Assembly (NCBI GenBank): GCA_026874595.1
Contig: CM049307.1
Location: 3,807,579-3,871,578 of the forward strand
Length of the DNA: 64,000 bases
Reading direction: 5' to 3'
Source: Sipunculus nudus
Lineage: Eukaryota; Annelida; Sipuncula; Golfingiida; Sipunculidae
Shown here: positions 21,743 through 30,613 of the stretch, one piece after another
Position numbering within the stretch: the first letter of the stretch is position 1
Layout of the letters: each line of letters starts with the position of its first letter
Made by a program: the position numbers and the translations under genes
The notes under the pieces: model-generated
What the model was told of the DNA's origin: nothing
Seen by the model: only the letters and a program-made list of their open reading frames with translations
Databases searched by the model: none

Positions 21743-23110
21743 ATGCCACCAAAGAATCCCAAGCAGGGAAAGCATAGAATAGAAGCCTACACACTAAGAA
21801 AACACAGCCAAGCTTCGCCGGAACATAGCAACATGAGTGCCAAGGAGAGTCATGGCGAGGTAACCTCGCATGACGGACATGAACACAAACAATATGAAGA
21901 CATAATGGGTGCAATAAAGGGACTACAAACACAGATAAGTGAAACCCGTACCTCTGTCATTGAGGAAATTTCTAACAAGTTTGATAACAAAATAAAAGAA
22001 TAGAGACTGGTTTGAATAACGCACATGAAGAAATGGAGGAATTAAAACAGAAAACAAAAGATTACACGAGCTGATACAGAATGAGAGACATGTACGAGAA
22101 AAGTTGGAGAGATGAAATGAAACTGGATATGTTGCAGATTCGGCGGTATAACAGAGAGTTTAACATTAGAGTCAGTGGTATCAGAGAAGACAGAAATAAA
22201 AATATTCAAGGAAAACGGGTAATGTTTATACAGGAAAACGACTTGATGCCGGGGCTATACAGGCCTGTGATAGACCACACCATTGAATATACACTCAGAA
22301 CGGGAAAGAAACGGGCGGACAAACCAAGACTAATAATAGCGCGGCTTTTCAGCAGGGAGATTAGAAACCAGCTGGTTGTAAAGGGAAAGCGTAGAGGAGA
22401 AAATTGGAGGAATATGATAAAAGAGGATTTCACTAAAGAAGACTTTGAAAGAAGAAAGCTAGCTTTGCCACAAATGCGAGAGGAACACTCGGCGGGACGT
22501 AAAGGGAGGAACACTCGGCGGACGTAAAGAGAGGAACACTCGGCGGGACGTAAAGAGAGGAACACTCGGCGGGACGTAAAGAGAGGAACACTCGGCGGGA
22601 CGTAAAGAGAGGAACACTTGGCGGGACGTAAAGAGAGGAACACTCGGCGGACGTAAAGAGAGGAACACTCGGCGGGACGTAAAGAGAGGAACACTCGGCG
22701 GGACGTAAAGACAGGAACACTCGGCGGGACGTAAAGAGAGGAACACTCGGCGGGACTTAAAGAGAGGAACACTCGCCGGGACGTAAAGAGAGGAACACTC
22801 GGCGGGTCGTAAAGAGAGGAACACTCGCCGGGACGTAAAGAGAGGAACACTCGCCGGGACGTAAAGAGAGGAACACTCGGCGGGACGTAAAGAGAGGAAC
22901 ACTCGGCGGTACGTTAAAAGAGGAACACTCGGCGGGACGTAAAGAGAGGAACACTCGGCGGGACGTAAAGAGAGGAACACTCGGCGGGACGTAAAGAGAG
23001 GAACACTCGGCGGGACGTAAAGAGAGGAACGCTCGGCGGGACGTAAAGAGAGGAACTATCGGCGGTTTCAAGGCCAGTTGATCGTCGAGGGACAAGTTGT
23101 GCAAATTTAA
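21743..23110 (+). pseudogene. LINE ORF1 (RNA-binding protein), broken, copy A
   Basis: Starts MPPKNPKQGKHR; a charged, coiled-coil-prone stretch follows to 22003 where a stop and frame change occur. The frame resumes at 22081 with MRDMYEKSWRDE. IRRYNREFNIRVSGIRED is the start of the L1 ORF1p RNA-recognition domain (R-R-x-N-x(2)-I-x-G-x-RE/ED). RPVIDHTIEYTLRTGKKR through RLIIARLF is its second half. DFTKEDFERRKLALPQM is the start of the C-terminal domain. At REEHSAGRK the frame enters a 26-bp minisatellite (22486-23056). RFQGQLIVEGQVVQI and a stop follow it, the expected end of ORF1. In life ORF1p coats LINE RNA as a trimer. This copy cannot be functional because of the stop, frameshift and array. 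Confidence 0.8.
22486..23056 (+). repeat. 26-bp minisatellite, about 22 units, inside LINE ORF1
   Basis: The unit is GGAACACTCGGCGGGACGTA then AAGAGA (26 bp). Some units are 25 bp (one G lost) and several carry single-base variants. The first unit coincides with the ORF1 codons for EEHSAGRK, so the array grew from ORF1 itself. Because 26 is not a multiple of 3, it reads in rotating frames. The long minus open frames (22206-22850, 22433-22720, 22459-22980, 22757-23131) with MFLSLRPAECSSLYVPPSVP-type repeats are artefacts of this array. Confidence 0.92.
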
Positions 23111-23346
23111 TGGACTGTTATTGTACTGCATAATTCAAAGGACTGGTGAATGTGATTGGGGACTTTGCGAATAGGTTTTGACATGCTAATTTGATGCATC
23201 GATATACCAAAAGCTTGTTTAGGGTGAGCAGTCAAGTGTTGAAACCTGCGGTTTTCAGTCCGGCCCGGGGTGTCAAGCTGAGCTTAATTGGCCTTTCAAA
23301 AGTAGGCCTAAGTTCTTATTTAAGTCAGGTCTCAGGAAATGTTATT

Positions 23347-24164
23347 AGGGCCCCGCATCAAAACGGTGCCCTATAGTGATCACCTTGTCAGTCCGTCCGT
23401 CCGTCCTTCCGTCAGTGACTCTTTCGCGCGCGATAACTCAACAACAACATACTGCAGCTTACCCAAATTCACAGGGATGGTTGGTACCTATGAGGGCTCC
23501 AGACCTTTCGAATTACAGACTTGTCGGAATTCTAATATGGCCGCCACAACCCAATCGCTGATTTTCTTTCGCACGCGATAACTCTACAACAACCTACTGC
23601 AGCTTTCCCAAATTCACAGGGATGGTAGGTACCTATGAGGGCTCCAGACTCTTGAATTACAGACCTGTTGGGATTCCGATATGGCCGCCATACCCCGATC
23701 GCTAATTTTCTTTCACGCACGATAACTCAACAAAAACCTCCTGCAGCTTTCCAAAATTCACAGGGATGATAGGTACCTATGAGGGCTCTAGACATATTGA
23801 ATAACAGACCTATGTTGGAATACCAATATGGCCGCCACAGCTCGATCGCTGATTTACTCTCGCACGCGATAACTCAGCAACAACCTACTGCGACTTTCAC
23901 AAATTCACAGGGATCATTGGTGCCTATGAGGGCTCTAGACCTATTGAATTACAGACTTGCTCAAAATCCAATTTGGCTAACAGCTACATTAGGTGATTTT
24001 ATATTGCACACATTATTTCAGACATATCTTCTGTAATATCATTTGATCCAGTAGGATTATTTCCCTCATGCATATTGATAAAAACCTGTTTCTATTTTTC
24101 ATATATAACTTAATTTTTCACCCATATGTAAACCAATAAAGCACTAGCAGAAACGCGGGGCCCT
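23347..24164. mobile_element. TIR element with four internal 145-bp tandem units
   Basis: Perfect 10-bp inverted termini, AGGGCCCCGC (23347-23356) and GCGGGGCCCT (24155-24164). Just inside the left end is a CCGTCCGTCCGTCC stretch. Four tandem units of 143 to 147 bp then start near 23421, 23567, 23710 and 23857. Each has CGATAACTC, ACAACCTACTGCAGC, AAATTCACAGGGATG, GTACCTATGAGGGCTC and ATATGGCCGCCA. An AT-rich tail fills the rest. It has no coding capacity; the open frames here are short repeats of each other. Target duplication is not evident. Confidence 0.75.
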
Positions 24165-24865
24165 CCGAGGACCATTGTCCGACCACATATAGTTTTTTAT
24201 TGTTTTTTAAATTCTTGAACCAAAGGAATCAAAATAAAGAATTTATAAAGGCCTACTAAAATAAGCATACACCTTTAGATATATAAGTTATATTGAATTG
24301 ATAAGGGTCTAAAACACTGCTGGTCTGGTTGGCAGTGTCCATGTCTACATGTGATGTATAGCTATTAGTACACTAGTCCCTCCTCTATGCATCAGTGCAC
24401 AGCTAGCCACTCCATACCGTCTAATTAGATGATTAGCCATATAAACAAATGGGGGCGTGTTGAATCTGTGTACCACTTCCACAGAGTACCATATAGTAGT
24501 TTTGCAATTAATCATATATAGCAAACTGTATTGTTTATTCATTTGAAATCAATCTCTATACCACTGATCCAAGGTTGATAACATTTATTATATGTTAAAA
24601 TTGAATAAAAAGAAAAACAAAAGTAACATGCTAAGAATTTTTAATTTATTAGCAAAATAATAAAAACCTTTTTAGGAAGTTAAAAACAACAGAATAATAA
24701 CTGTAGTGTGTATTGATGGTTTATGTATTCCATAGGCAATTAACTTATCACCCATATTAACCTTGTATGTGTATGGTTAATTCCCATTAATCTCATTTGA
24801 TCTCTTGCGTGTATTTTTTATGTAACAGTAACCATTTAGGGTACATAGGGGTTATATGATCATGT
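24165..24865. other. AT-rich intergenic, no feature seen
   Basis: No gene, RNA or repeat supported. The minus open frame 24345-24542 is unrecognised. Confidence 0.4.
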
Positions 24866-25269
24866 GGGAAATATGAGCATCCCAGGATAAAAAAATATTT
24901 TGAGAGCGTAAACGTGCTGCCCTCTGCTGTTTTTTTTATTTTTACAAACGCCTGGACTTCGTTGATTATAGCGAAGGCCGAGACGCTTTAAGACTTGCAA
25001 ATGAAATTTCCTATAAAACTACTTCAGGCACATTTTGCTAAATTGTTGATTTATATTGAAAGCTTTAATTTGCATATAGGATGAATTACAAATATACATG
25101 ATCACCCCTCACATACAGTGTCTTATTGCTTGTTTTAAGGGGTTATAGTGCAGGTATATATCGTAACATGATTTAGCCTTCACATGTAAAATGTGTCGCT
25201 TTGGGGAATATGAGCATGCATGGCATGGGGTAATATGAGCATATGCCTAAGTGGGTGCTCATATTTCCC
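24866..25269. mobile_element. TIR element (MITE-like), about 404 bp
   Basis: The left end GGGAAATATGAGCATCCC (24866-24883) and right end GGGTGCTCATATTTCCC (25253-25269) are inverted repeats with one base gap. Two more internal copies of the end word, GGGGAATATGAGCATGC (about 25203) and GGGGTAATATGAGCATATGCC (about 25227), stand in direct orientation near the right end. AT-rich interior, no coding capacity. Flanks ATGT and TTGT do not give a clear target duplication. Confidence 0.7.
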
Positions 25270-25402
25270 TTGTCACAGGAAAAAGCAGTTTATATGCAAA
25301 TAAGACTTCCGGTTGGCATGCTGAGCTGAACGGACGTGTTTTGGGGCCTCGGACCGGGCACATTGAAAGGACTTGTTTACCTCAAATTATCTCACATAGT
25401 CA

Positions 25403-26352
25403 ATGGAAACTAGGAATAAAAGGCTACAGAAAAGCAAGCATATGGACAGTATACAAAAACATTTGGTAACTGAGAGAAAAGAAAGGGCTTGCTCACCAAG
25501 TAGGGAAACTAGCTCCACAGAGACAGTCATGGCGAAAGCGAAGGAAAGACCGACAGAAGGTGACCTTTGTTCTCATCAAGATACAGATTTTGATGGGAAA
25601 CTAAACATATTTAAAGAGACTATTATTGGTGCCATAGACACGCTCAGAATTTTGCTCAGTGAGGAAATGGACACAAAATTCAGACAATTAATGCAGAGCA
25701 CTGACGATAACGAAGATACAATAACCCTGTTAACCCAAAGCCTTCAATTCTCACAGAACCAGATAGATGAGTATAAAGAGAAGGTAGAAAAAATGTCAGA
25801 AGAGAACCAAAAATTAGTATCAGAAGTGAACGGTATCAAGAAAATTCAGGAAAACCTAGAAAGAGAACTGAAAGAAACAAAAACAGAGATGTGGAGAAAA
25901 ATAAATGAATTGGAAAGGTATTCGAGAGAATTTAATATCCGCATAGCGGGACTTCGTGAAGATAGAGGAGAAAATTGCGTGAAAGTAGCGGCTCGGCTGT
26001 TAACAGAAAAGCGGTTACTGGGAGAACTCTCAATCAGCGAAATTGAAAGCAATATTGAAAATGCGCAGCACACTGGCAATTTTGTTTCTAATAAACAACG
26101 CCATATTATTGTGAAGTTTGTTAAAAAATGGACCGGAATGCAGTTTTAAAAGTGGCGAAACACAGCTTAACAGCGACGGCAAATAAAGATCTTTGAAGAT
26201 CAAACAAAGACGAACTATGAACTCAATGACAGGCCTTAGCGCAAATGCGTGAAGCATACAATGACGAACTGAAAGCTACATTCTATCCGGGGAAACTTAT
26301 AATAGACGGAAAGCACGTGGACATTCAGGGCTTAAGTCATTTAGTGAACTGA
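25403..26352 (+). pseudogene. LINE ORF1, broken, copy B
   Basis: An intact 248-codon frame runs from ATG 25403 to a stop at 26149. N-terminal basic residues are followed by a long coiled coil (about residues 65-170, rich in E, K, Q with heptad leucines), then INELERYSREFNIRIAGLRE, the start of the RNA-recognition domain. KQRHIIVKFVKKW is its end. After a frameshift, NAVLKVAKHSL and then IFEDQTKTNYELNDR continue in other frames. ALAQMREAYNDELKATFYPG then GKLIIDGKHVDIQGL completes the C-terminal domain before a stop at 26352. At least two frameshifts are needed. It is the same family as the ORF1 at 21743 but clearly diverged from it. Confidence 0.8.
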
Positions 26353-27456
26353 AAGCTTCTCAATGGGAACAATTCAACAATGCTGAAATTATCATAAGGC
26401 TATAAACTTTAACAATTTTAATAATTAGCCATGCTGTGTATGGTTTCATTTTAATAATTGGCCATGCTGTGTATGGTTTCTCTTTAAAGTTTGTACCGAA
26501 TATTCATTTTGAATCGGTTAATACTATCAATTACAAAGGACTTGGTGTGTATTTATTTGATTTATATGCTATGTGACATTGTCATATATATTGAACATCA
26601 CAGTTATTTACAACACGTTTTTTATTCCCATAACTTATTTTTATATGCTGCCCAAACGGGCCTTTGGGATTTTTTTTTGGAAGCACCTGAGCGTTGGTTA
26701 TAATTGATGCAGGTACGCATGAACAAGCAAGTACCCCTCAAGCTTTAAATGTTATGCGTTTCTGATTTGTTGAAATATAATAGAATAGTGGATCCAGCGA
26801 AACATGTGCATCCGAGGCTATACACATTCAAGCCGTTGATATATTTTTCCCTTTCGTGTGATCCTATTTTCGCTCGCTTATGTCATGAATGCCAGTTTAA
26901 CAAACGTAGGTAGGTACACTCACGAGGTTTATGTATTTATTGTCATATATGTATGTGTTTGGTGTTATTGTATTGAACATAGTTTGAGAATTCTAACTAC
27001 AACGATATATAATTAGGGTTATTAGTACTATTATTCATTTCGCATTGATTGGTGCACGCGAGACAAGGGCGACCTGTTACCATGCGGACATAGTTGTTAA
27101 CCATGATTCCACGCAGCTGATGAAGGTAATGAACAAGTGTACTTTTGTTTATATTATCTTTTATCCTGTAAGTTTTTTTTTTTATTTGAATTTTTATACA
27201 ACATGTATAGATGAATATATGGACCCGTTACTGTTTAACAGTATATCATTTAGCTGTTTGACTAATATAAATTGGTACAGCATTTCTGTTCAACTGATCA
27301 GAATGCTGATAATTGCCAGTATAACAAGAAATAATGCTAGGTATTTTGTAATTTTATATATACTCTTCCAGATAATGGAAGATATATATTTTGAATCTAT
27401 TTACTGTTTTTTTTTGTACTACTGCAGGAATATAGACTAATTTAGAAATTCGAAAA
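26353..27456 (+). other. LINE inter-ORF region
   Basis: AT-rich. It has a direct duplication of about 33 bp (TTTTAATAATT(A/G)GCCATGCT then GTGTATGGTTTC, near 26413-26480). The open frame 27045-27440 is hydrophobic and low-complexity; I do not treat it as a gene. Confidence 0.5.
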
Positions 27457-28190
27457 GTTTCCAAGAATTAAAGTAGCTACATTAAATGTCTGGGGTCTAA
27501 ACAACTTAAAAAAAGGAGATGTGTCTTTACATGGGCAAGAAAAACCAAGGCTGATATAATATACTTACATGAAACATACAGTACAAAGATAGTCGAACGA
27601 CAATGGAGGAATGAGTGGGGAGGAAATATAATATATAACCATGGCAGCAGTCATAGTAGAGGCATAGCTGTACTTTTTAAATCAGGTTTGGATTATGAAA
27701 TTATCAGAATGTTTAAAGACAATGAAGGTTGATTATATTTTCTAGAAACTTCAATTCAAGGCCATATTATTTATCTATGCAATATCTATGCACCAAACCT
27801 TGAAACAAACAAGTTATTTTCTTTGAGAGAATTAGAGATAATTTTGTGCATTATGGGATAACTCAGGACATGCATTTGATATTAGGAGGAGATTTTAATA
27901 TTGTTATAGATTATATTGATAAATGTGGTGGTAGACAAATTGTCAAAGCTAAATCAGTTGATGATTTAAAAGATATATTATCAGAGTGGACACTTGTAGA
28001 CATATGGAGATTAAGGAATGAATCTATAAAATCTTTCACATGGAGACAAAAGCAACCATCAATAAAGTGTAGATTAGACATGTTTTTCATATCTAGTGAG
28101 ATGCAAGATTTTGTCACTTAAGCAGAAATACTGCCAGCGGGGCAATGTCAGATCATTCTGGAGTCCTAATAGAATTTGAAAATATTGCTG
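27457..28190 (+). pseudogene. LINE ORF2 endonuclease domain, broken
   Basis: AP-like (APE) endonuclease motifs in order: VATLNVWGLNN, ADIIYLHETY, SRGIAVLF, IYLCNIYAPN, LILGGDFN, LVDIWR, SFTWRQKQPSIKCRLDMFF, and SDHSG. These are the DNA-nicking domain of L1/Tx1-type ORF2 proteins. The usual catalytic Glu in a ET-x(2)-Y context and the GDFN and SDH motifs are still visible. In-frame stops (for example near 27731 and 28120) and frame changes show it is dead. Confidence 0.85.
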
Positions 28191-28351
28191 AACTAGACCG
28201 GGAGAAGGGATATTGGAAATTAAAAATGCTCTGTTAAAAGATGCATGTTATATAAAATTAATGAATGAAAAATAAAAAATTGGACATATGGCTTAATGAA
28301 TTATCAGATATGGATTTTAGAAACAAATGGAAAATGATTCAGTATGATATT
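28191..28351 (+). pseudogene. LINE ORF2, stretch between endonuclease and RT (left piece)
   Basis: GYWKLKNALLKD and KNKKLDIWLNELSDMDFRNK with WKMIQYDI are the post-endonuclease linker typical of L1/Tx1 ORF2. The frame breaks at the nested insertion and resumes at 29791 with RKEKKLFAKKSKK. Confidence 0.75.
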
Positions 28352-29785
28352 GGTCAAAATAAGGCAGTTTTGTTAATCCTGTTAGATCACTCTGCAGCTT
28401 TTGATACAATTGATCATGATTGTATGATAAGAACACTGCAGCAACTTGGATTTACAGACACTGTTTTGAAATGGTTTTCGTCATATCTGAGAAATCGTTC
28501 CCAAATTGTGAAGATAAAGGGCAATAACTCAAGAGCAAAACAATTAAATTGTGGGATACCACAAGGCTCAGTCCTAGGACCTATTTTATTTACAATATAT
28601 ACATCATCCCTTGGGTTCCCTTCTTCGTCAAAATTCGATCAACTATCATTTTTTTGCAGATGATACACAGTTATATGTAGCATTCAAATCTAGTGAACTT
28701 GACAGTACCATTCACCAGATGGAATTGTGTGTTTCAACTGTACAAAAGTGGATGAGCTAGCATCAATCGAAAATGAATAATGAAAAAACAGAAGCAATAT
28801 TAATTGCACATAAACATTTGTTAAGAGAAATTGATTTACCCACACTGCACATTGGCTTTCATCAAATTACACCATCATCGAAAGTAAGAAATATTGGTGT
28901 TATTTTTTATTGACATGCATCTGTGGAAGCCCATGTAATGGCAGTCTGCAAGGCTTCATATATACATATTCGTAATATTAATAAAATAAGAAAGTTTGTG
29001 AACAGAGAGTCTTTTGAGCAAGTAGTTCATTCTTTTATTACTTCTAAATTAGATTACTGCAATGCACTCTTCTGTGGAACTCCCTCATCATTAACAAATC
29101 GACTGCAAAGTATACAGGATGCTGCGGCGAGGATTATTACGGGTGCTTCAAAATCAGATCATATTACTCCAATTTTGTATTCTCTGCATTGGCTGCCCGT
29201 TGTGCAAAGGGTAAAATTCAAAATGTTAATTCTTTTGTATAAGGCAATAAATAATTTAGCTCCTCTTTACCTTCAAGAGCTTATTCACAGTTACACTCCA
29301 TTAAGAAGCCTTCGGTCAGCAGCTAAAAACTTACTGGTCGTGCCTTTTACCAAATCGTCCTGTGTACAAAATCGGGCATTCAGTGTTGCTGGCCCGAAAC
29401 TGTGGAATGACCTACCAGATACTCTAGGAGAAGCCACCAGTCTCTCAGAATTTCAAAGTAAATTAAAAACATATTTGTTCATGGAATATTTTTATGCCTA
29501 GTCATTTTGTACGATATTTTATACTATTGATAGTGAAATGTTTGAACATTTTAGTGAAATAATGGAAGTTTTAACAGATAATTGAACTATTGACTTTTAT
29601 ATGTCTTATTTAATACTGTAAGCTTCTGAATGTAATATTTTAGTCAACTGGACTTTAATTTCATATTCTTACAATGGTATGTTTAATGATTGCTGATTGT
29701 ATTCTAGTTATGTAATAACGTTTTAGAGCATGTATCATCATGGATTTTACGCTTTATAAAATAAATAATAATAATTATTATTATC
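28352..29785 (+). mobile_element. Nested 5'-truncated CR1/L2-type LINE
   Basis: A 1.43-kb insertion of a second LINE type. It begins within the RT (AVLLILLDHSAAFDTIDHD) and continues with LNCGIPQGSVLGPILFTIYT. It keeps the catalytic FFADDTQLY (about 28650, after a frameshift), and continues through KLDYCNALFCGTPSSL, LHWLPVVQRVKFK, SCVQNRAFSVAGPKLWNDLP and a stop at 29499-29501. A 3' UTR of about 280 bp ends in AATAATAATAATTATTATTA, a microsatellite tail of the CR1/L2 kind. It is flanked by ATATT at 28347-28351 and 29786-29790, a probable target duplication. In-frame stops near 28758 and 28912 show it is inactive. Confidence 0.85.
28923..29501 (+). pseudogene. C-terminal end of the nested LINE's ORF2
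   Basis: The best-preserved piece of the CR1/L2-type ORF2: an intact frame of about 190 codons covering RT thumb and the conserved C-terminal region. Motifs: SFITSKLDYCNALF, IQDAAARIITG, DHITPILYSLHWLPV, LLYKAINNLAPLYL, LRSAAKNLLVVP, LWNDLPDTLGEATSLSEFQS, FKSKLKTYLF-like end. An upstream stop separates it from the RT core. Confidence 0.85.
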
Positions 29786-30613
29786 ATATTAGGAAGGAAA
29801 AAAAATTATTTGCAAAGAAATCTAAAAAAGAAACAGATCAGCATTATTGCACATTAATGGAGGGATTGAAAATATTTGAAAGTAAAGGAACTAATAATGA
29901 AGAATATTTTTATATTAAACAGAAGATAAATAATATTGAAATGAAACGAGCAGAAGGGACCATTATTAGAGCTAAAGTTAGATGAAGAGAATATGGAAAG
30001 AGAAGTACAAGATACTTTTACCAATTGGAGAAAATAAATGGCAATAGGAAACATATTCGGAAATTAAAATTAGGATCAGGCTTTATTGTCACAAGTGAAA
30101 AAGGTATCCTGGATCATGCTAAAAAATTTTATGTTAATCTTTATAAAAGTAAGAAGGCAGAATTAAATTCTTTGGAGGCCACTCTCCCCATATTTATTTA
30201 TATCTGTATCTGTATTGAAATATTCGCAGAGAAAATACGACAGAATAATCAAATTAAAGGAATCTCTTTAAATAACAATATATATTCTTAAATGCGTACT
30301 TTACGCAGATTACTTAACAGCTCTAATTAAAGATAAAAATTCAGCCATAAAACTCATGAAATTATCATCATTATTCTCTAAAATATCTGGTCTTAAAGTG
30401 AATGAAGAAAAGTCAGAAGCAATCAGATGTGTTCAAAACTAAATTCAAAATTTACTTCAGTTCTGAATTGGAAAGATGGTTAAAAATTGCTTGGTGTTTA
30501 TATAACAACAAATAAAAAAGATATGGCTGAAAAGAATAATAAACCAAAGCTCCTTGAAGTTAAACAGAGTCTGTACATGTTGAGGCTCAGAGATTTGACT
30601 TTGAGTGGACGAA
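29786..30613 (+). pseudogene. LINE copy B ORF2, right piece: RT remnants
   Basis: RKEKKLFAKKSKKETDQHYC, AEGTIIRAKVR, then RSTRYFYQLEKINGNRKHIR and KKFYVNLYKSKKAEL are the N-terminal RT region. Near 30190 the frame jumps to ICIEIFAEKIRQNNQIKGIS, which in L1-type RT lies just before the active site, so the finger blocks are deleted. The active site reads LYADYLTALIK, with the second Asp of the usual (Y/F)ADD replaced by Tyr. SGLKVNEEKSEA, KLLGVYITT and LYMLRLRDLTLSGRR follow. Sequence then passes without a break into the satellite. Confidence 0.8.

Larger units (their letters stand above)
21628..23110 (+). mobile_element. L1/Tx1-like LINE, 5' part only (copy A)
   Basis: Begins with AGACTTCCGGT, shared with the start of copy B near 25304, then a short leader and ORF1 from 21743. 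It ends just after the ORF1 stop at 23108-23110, with no endonuclease or reverse transcriptase following. LINE insertions normally lose their 5' end, so a copy with only its 5' part implies a deletion or later rearrangement of the 3' part. Confidence 0.7.
25304..30613 (+). mobile_element. L1/Tx1-like LINE, near full length but decayed (copy B)
   Basis: Order: 5' leader with AGACTTCCGGT, ORF1 (25403-26352), a 1.1-kb AT-rich inter-ORF stretch, an AP-type endonuclease (27457-28190) and reverse transcriptase pieces. The reverse transcriptase is split at 28351 by another LINE and lacks its finger region through a deletion near 30180. The element stops at about 30613, where the G-run satellite begins. 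There is no 3' UTR or poly-A. Multiple stops and frameshifts make it inactive. Confidence 0.85.

Noticed and set aside
22206-23131. Four long overlapping minus-strand open frames with repeated SLYVPPSVPLFTSRRVF-type peptides
   Set aside because: They read the 26-bp minisatellite in rotating frames; the true coding relic here is plus-strand LINE ORF1.
27045-27440. Hydrophobic 131-codon plus frame as a membrane protein
   Set aside because: Lies in the AT-rich inter-ORF stretch of the LINE; T-rich codons give Phe, Tyr and Ile by composition alone.
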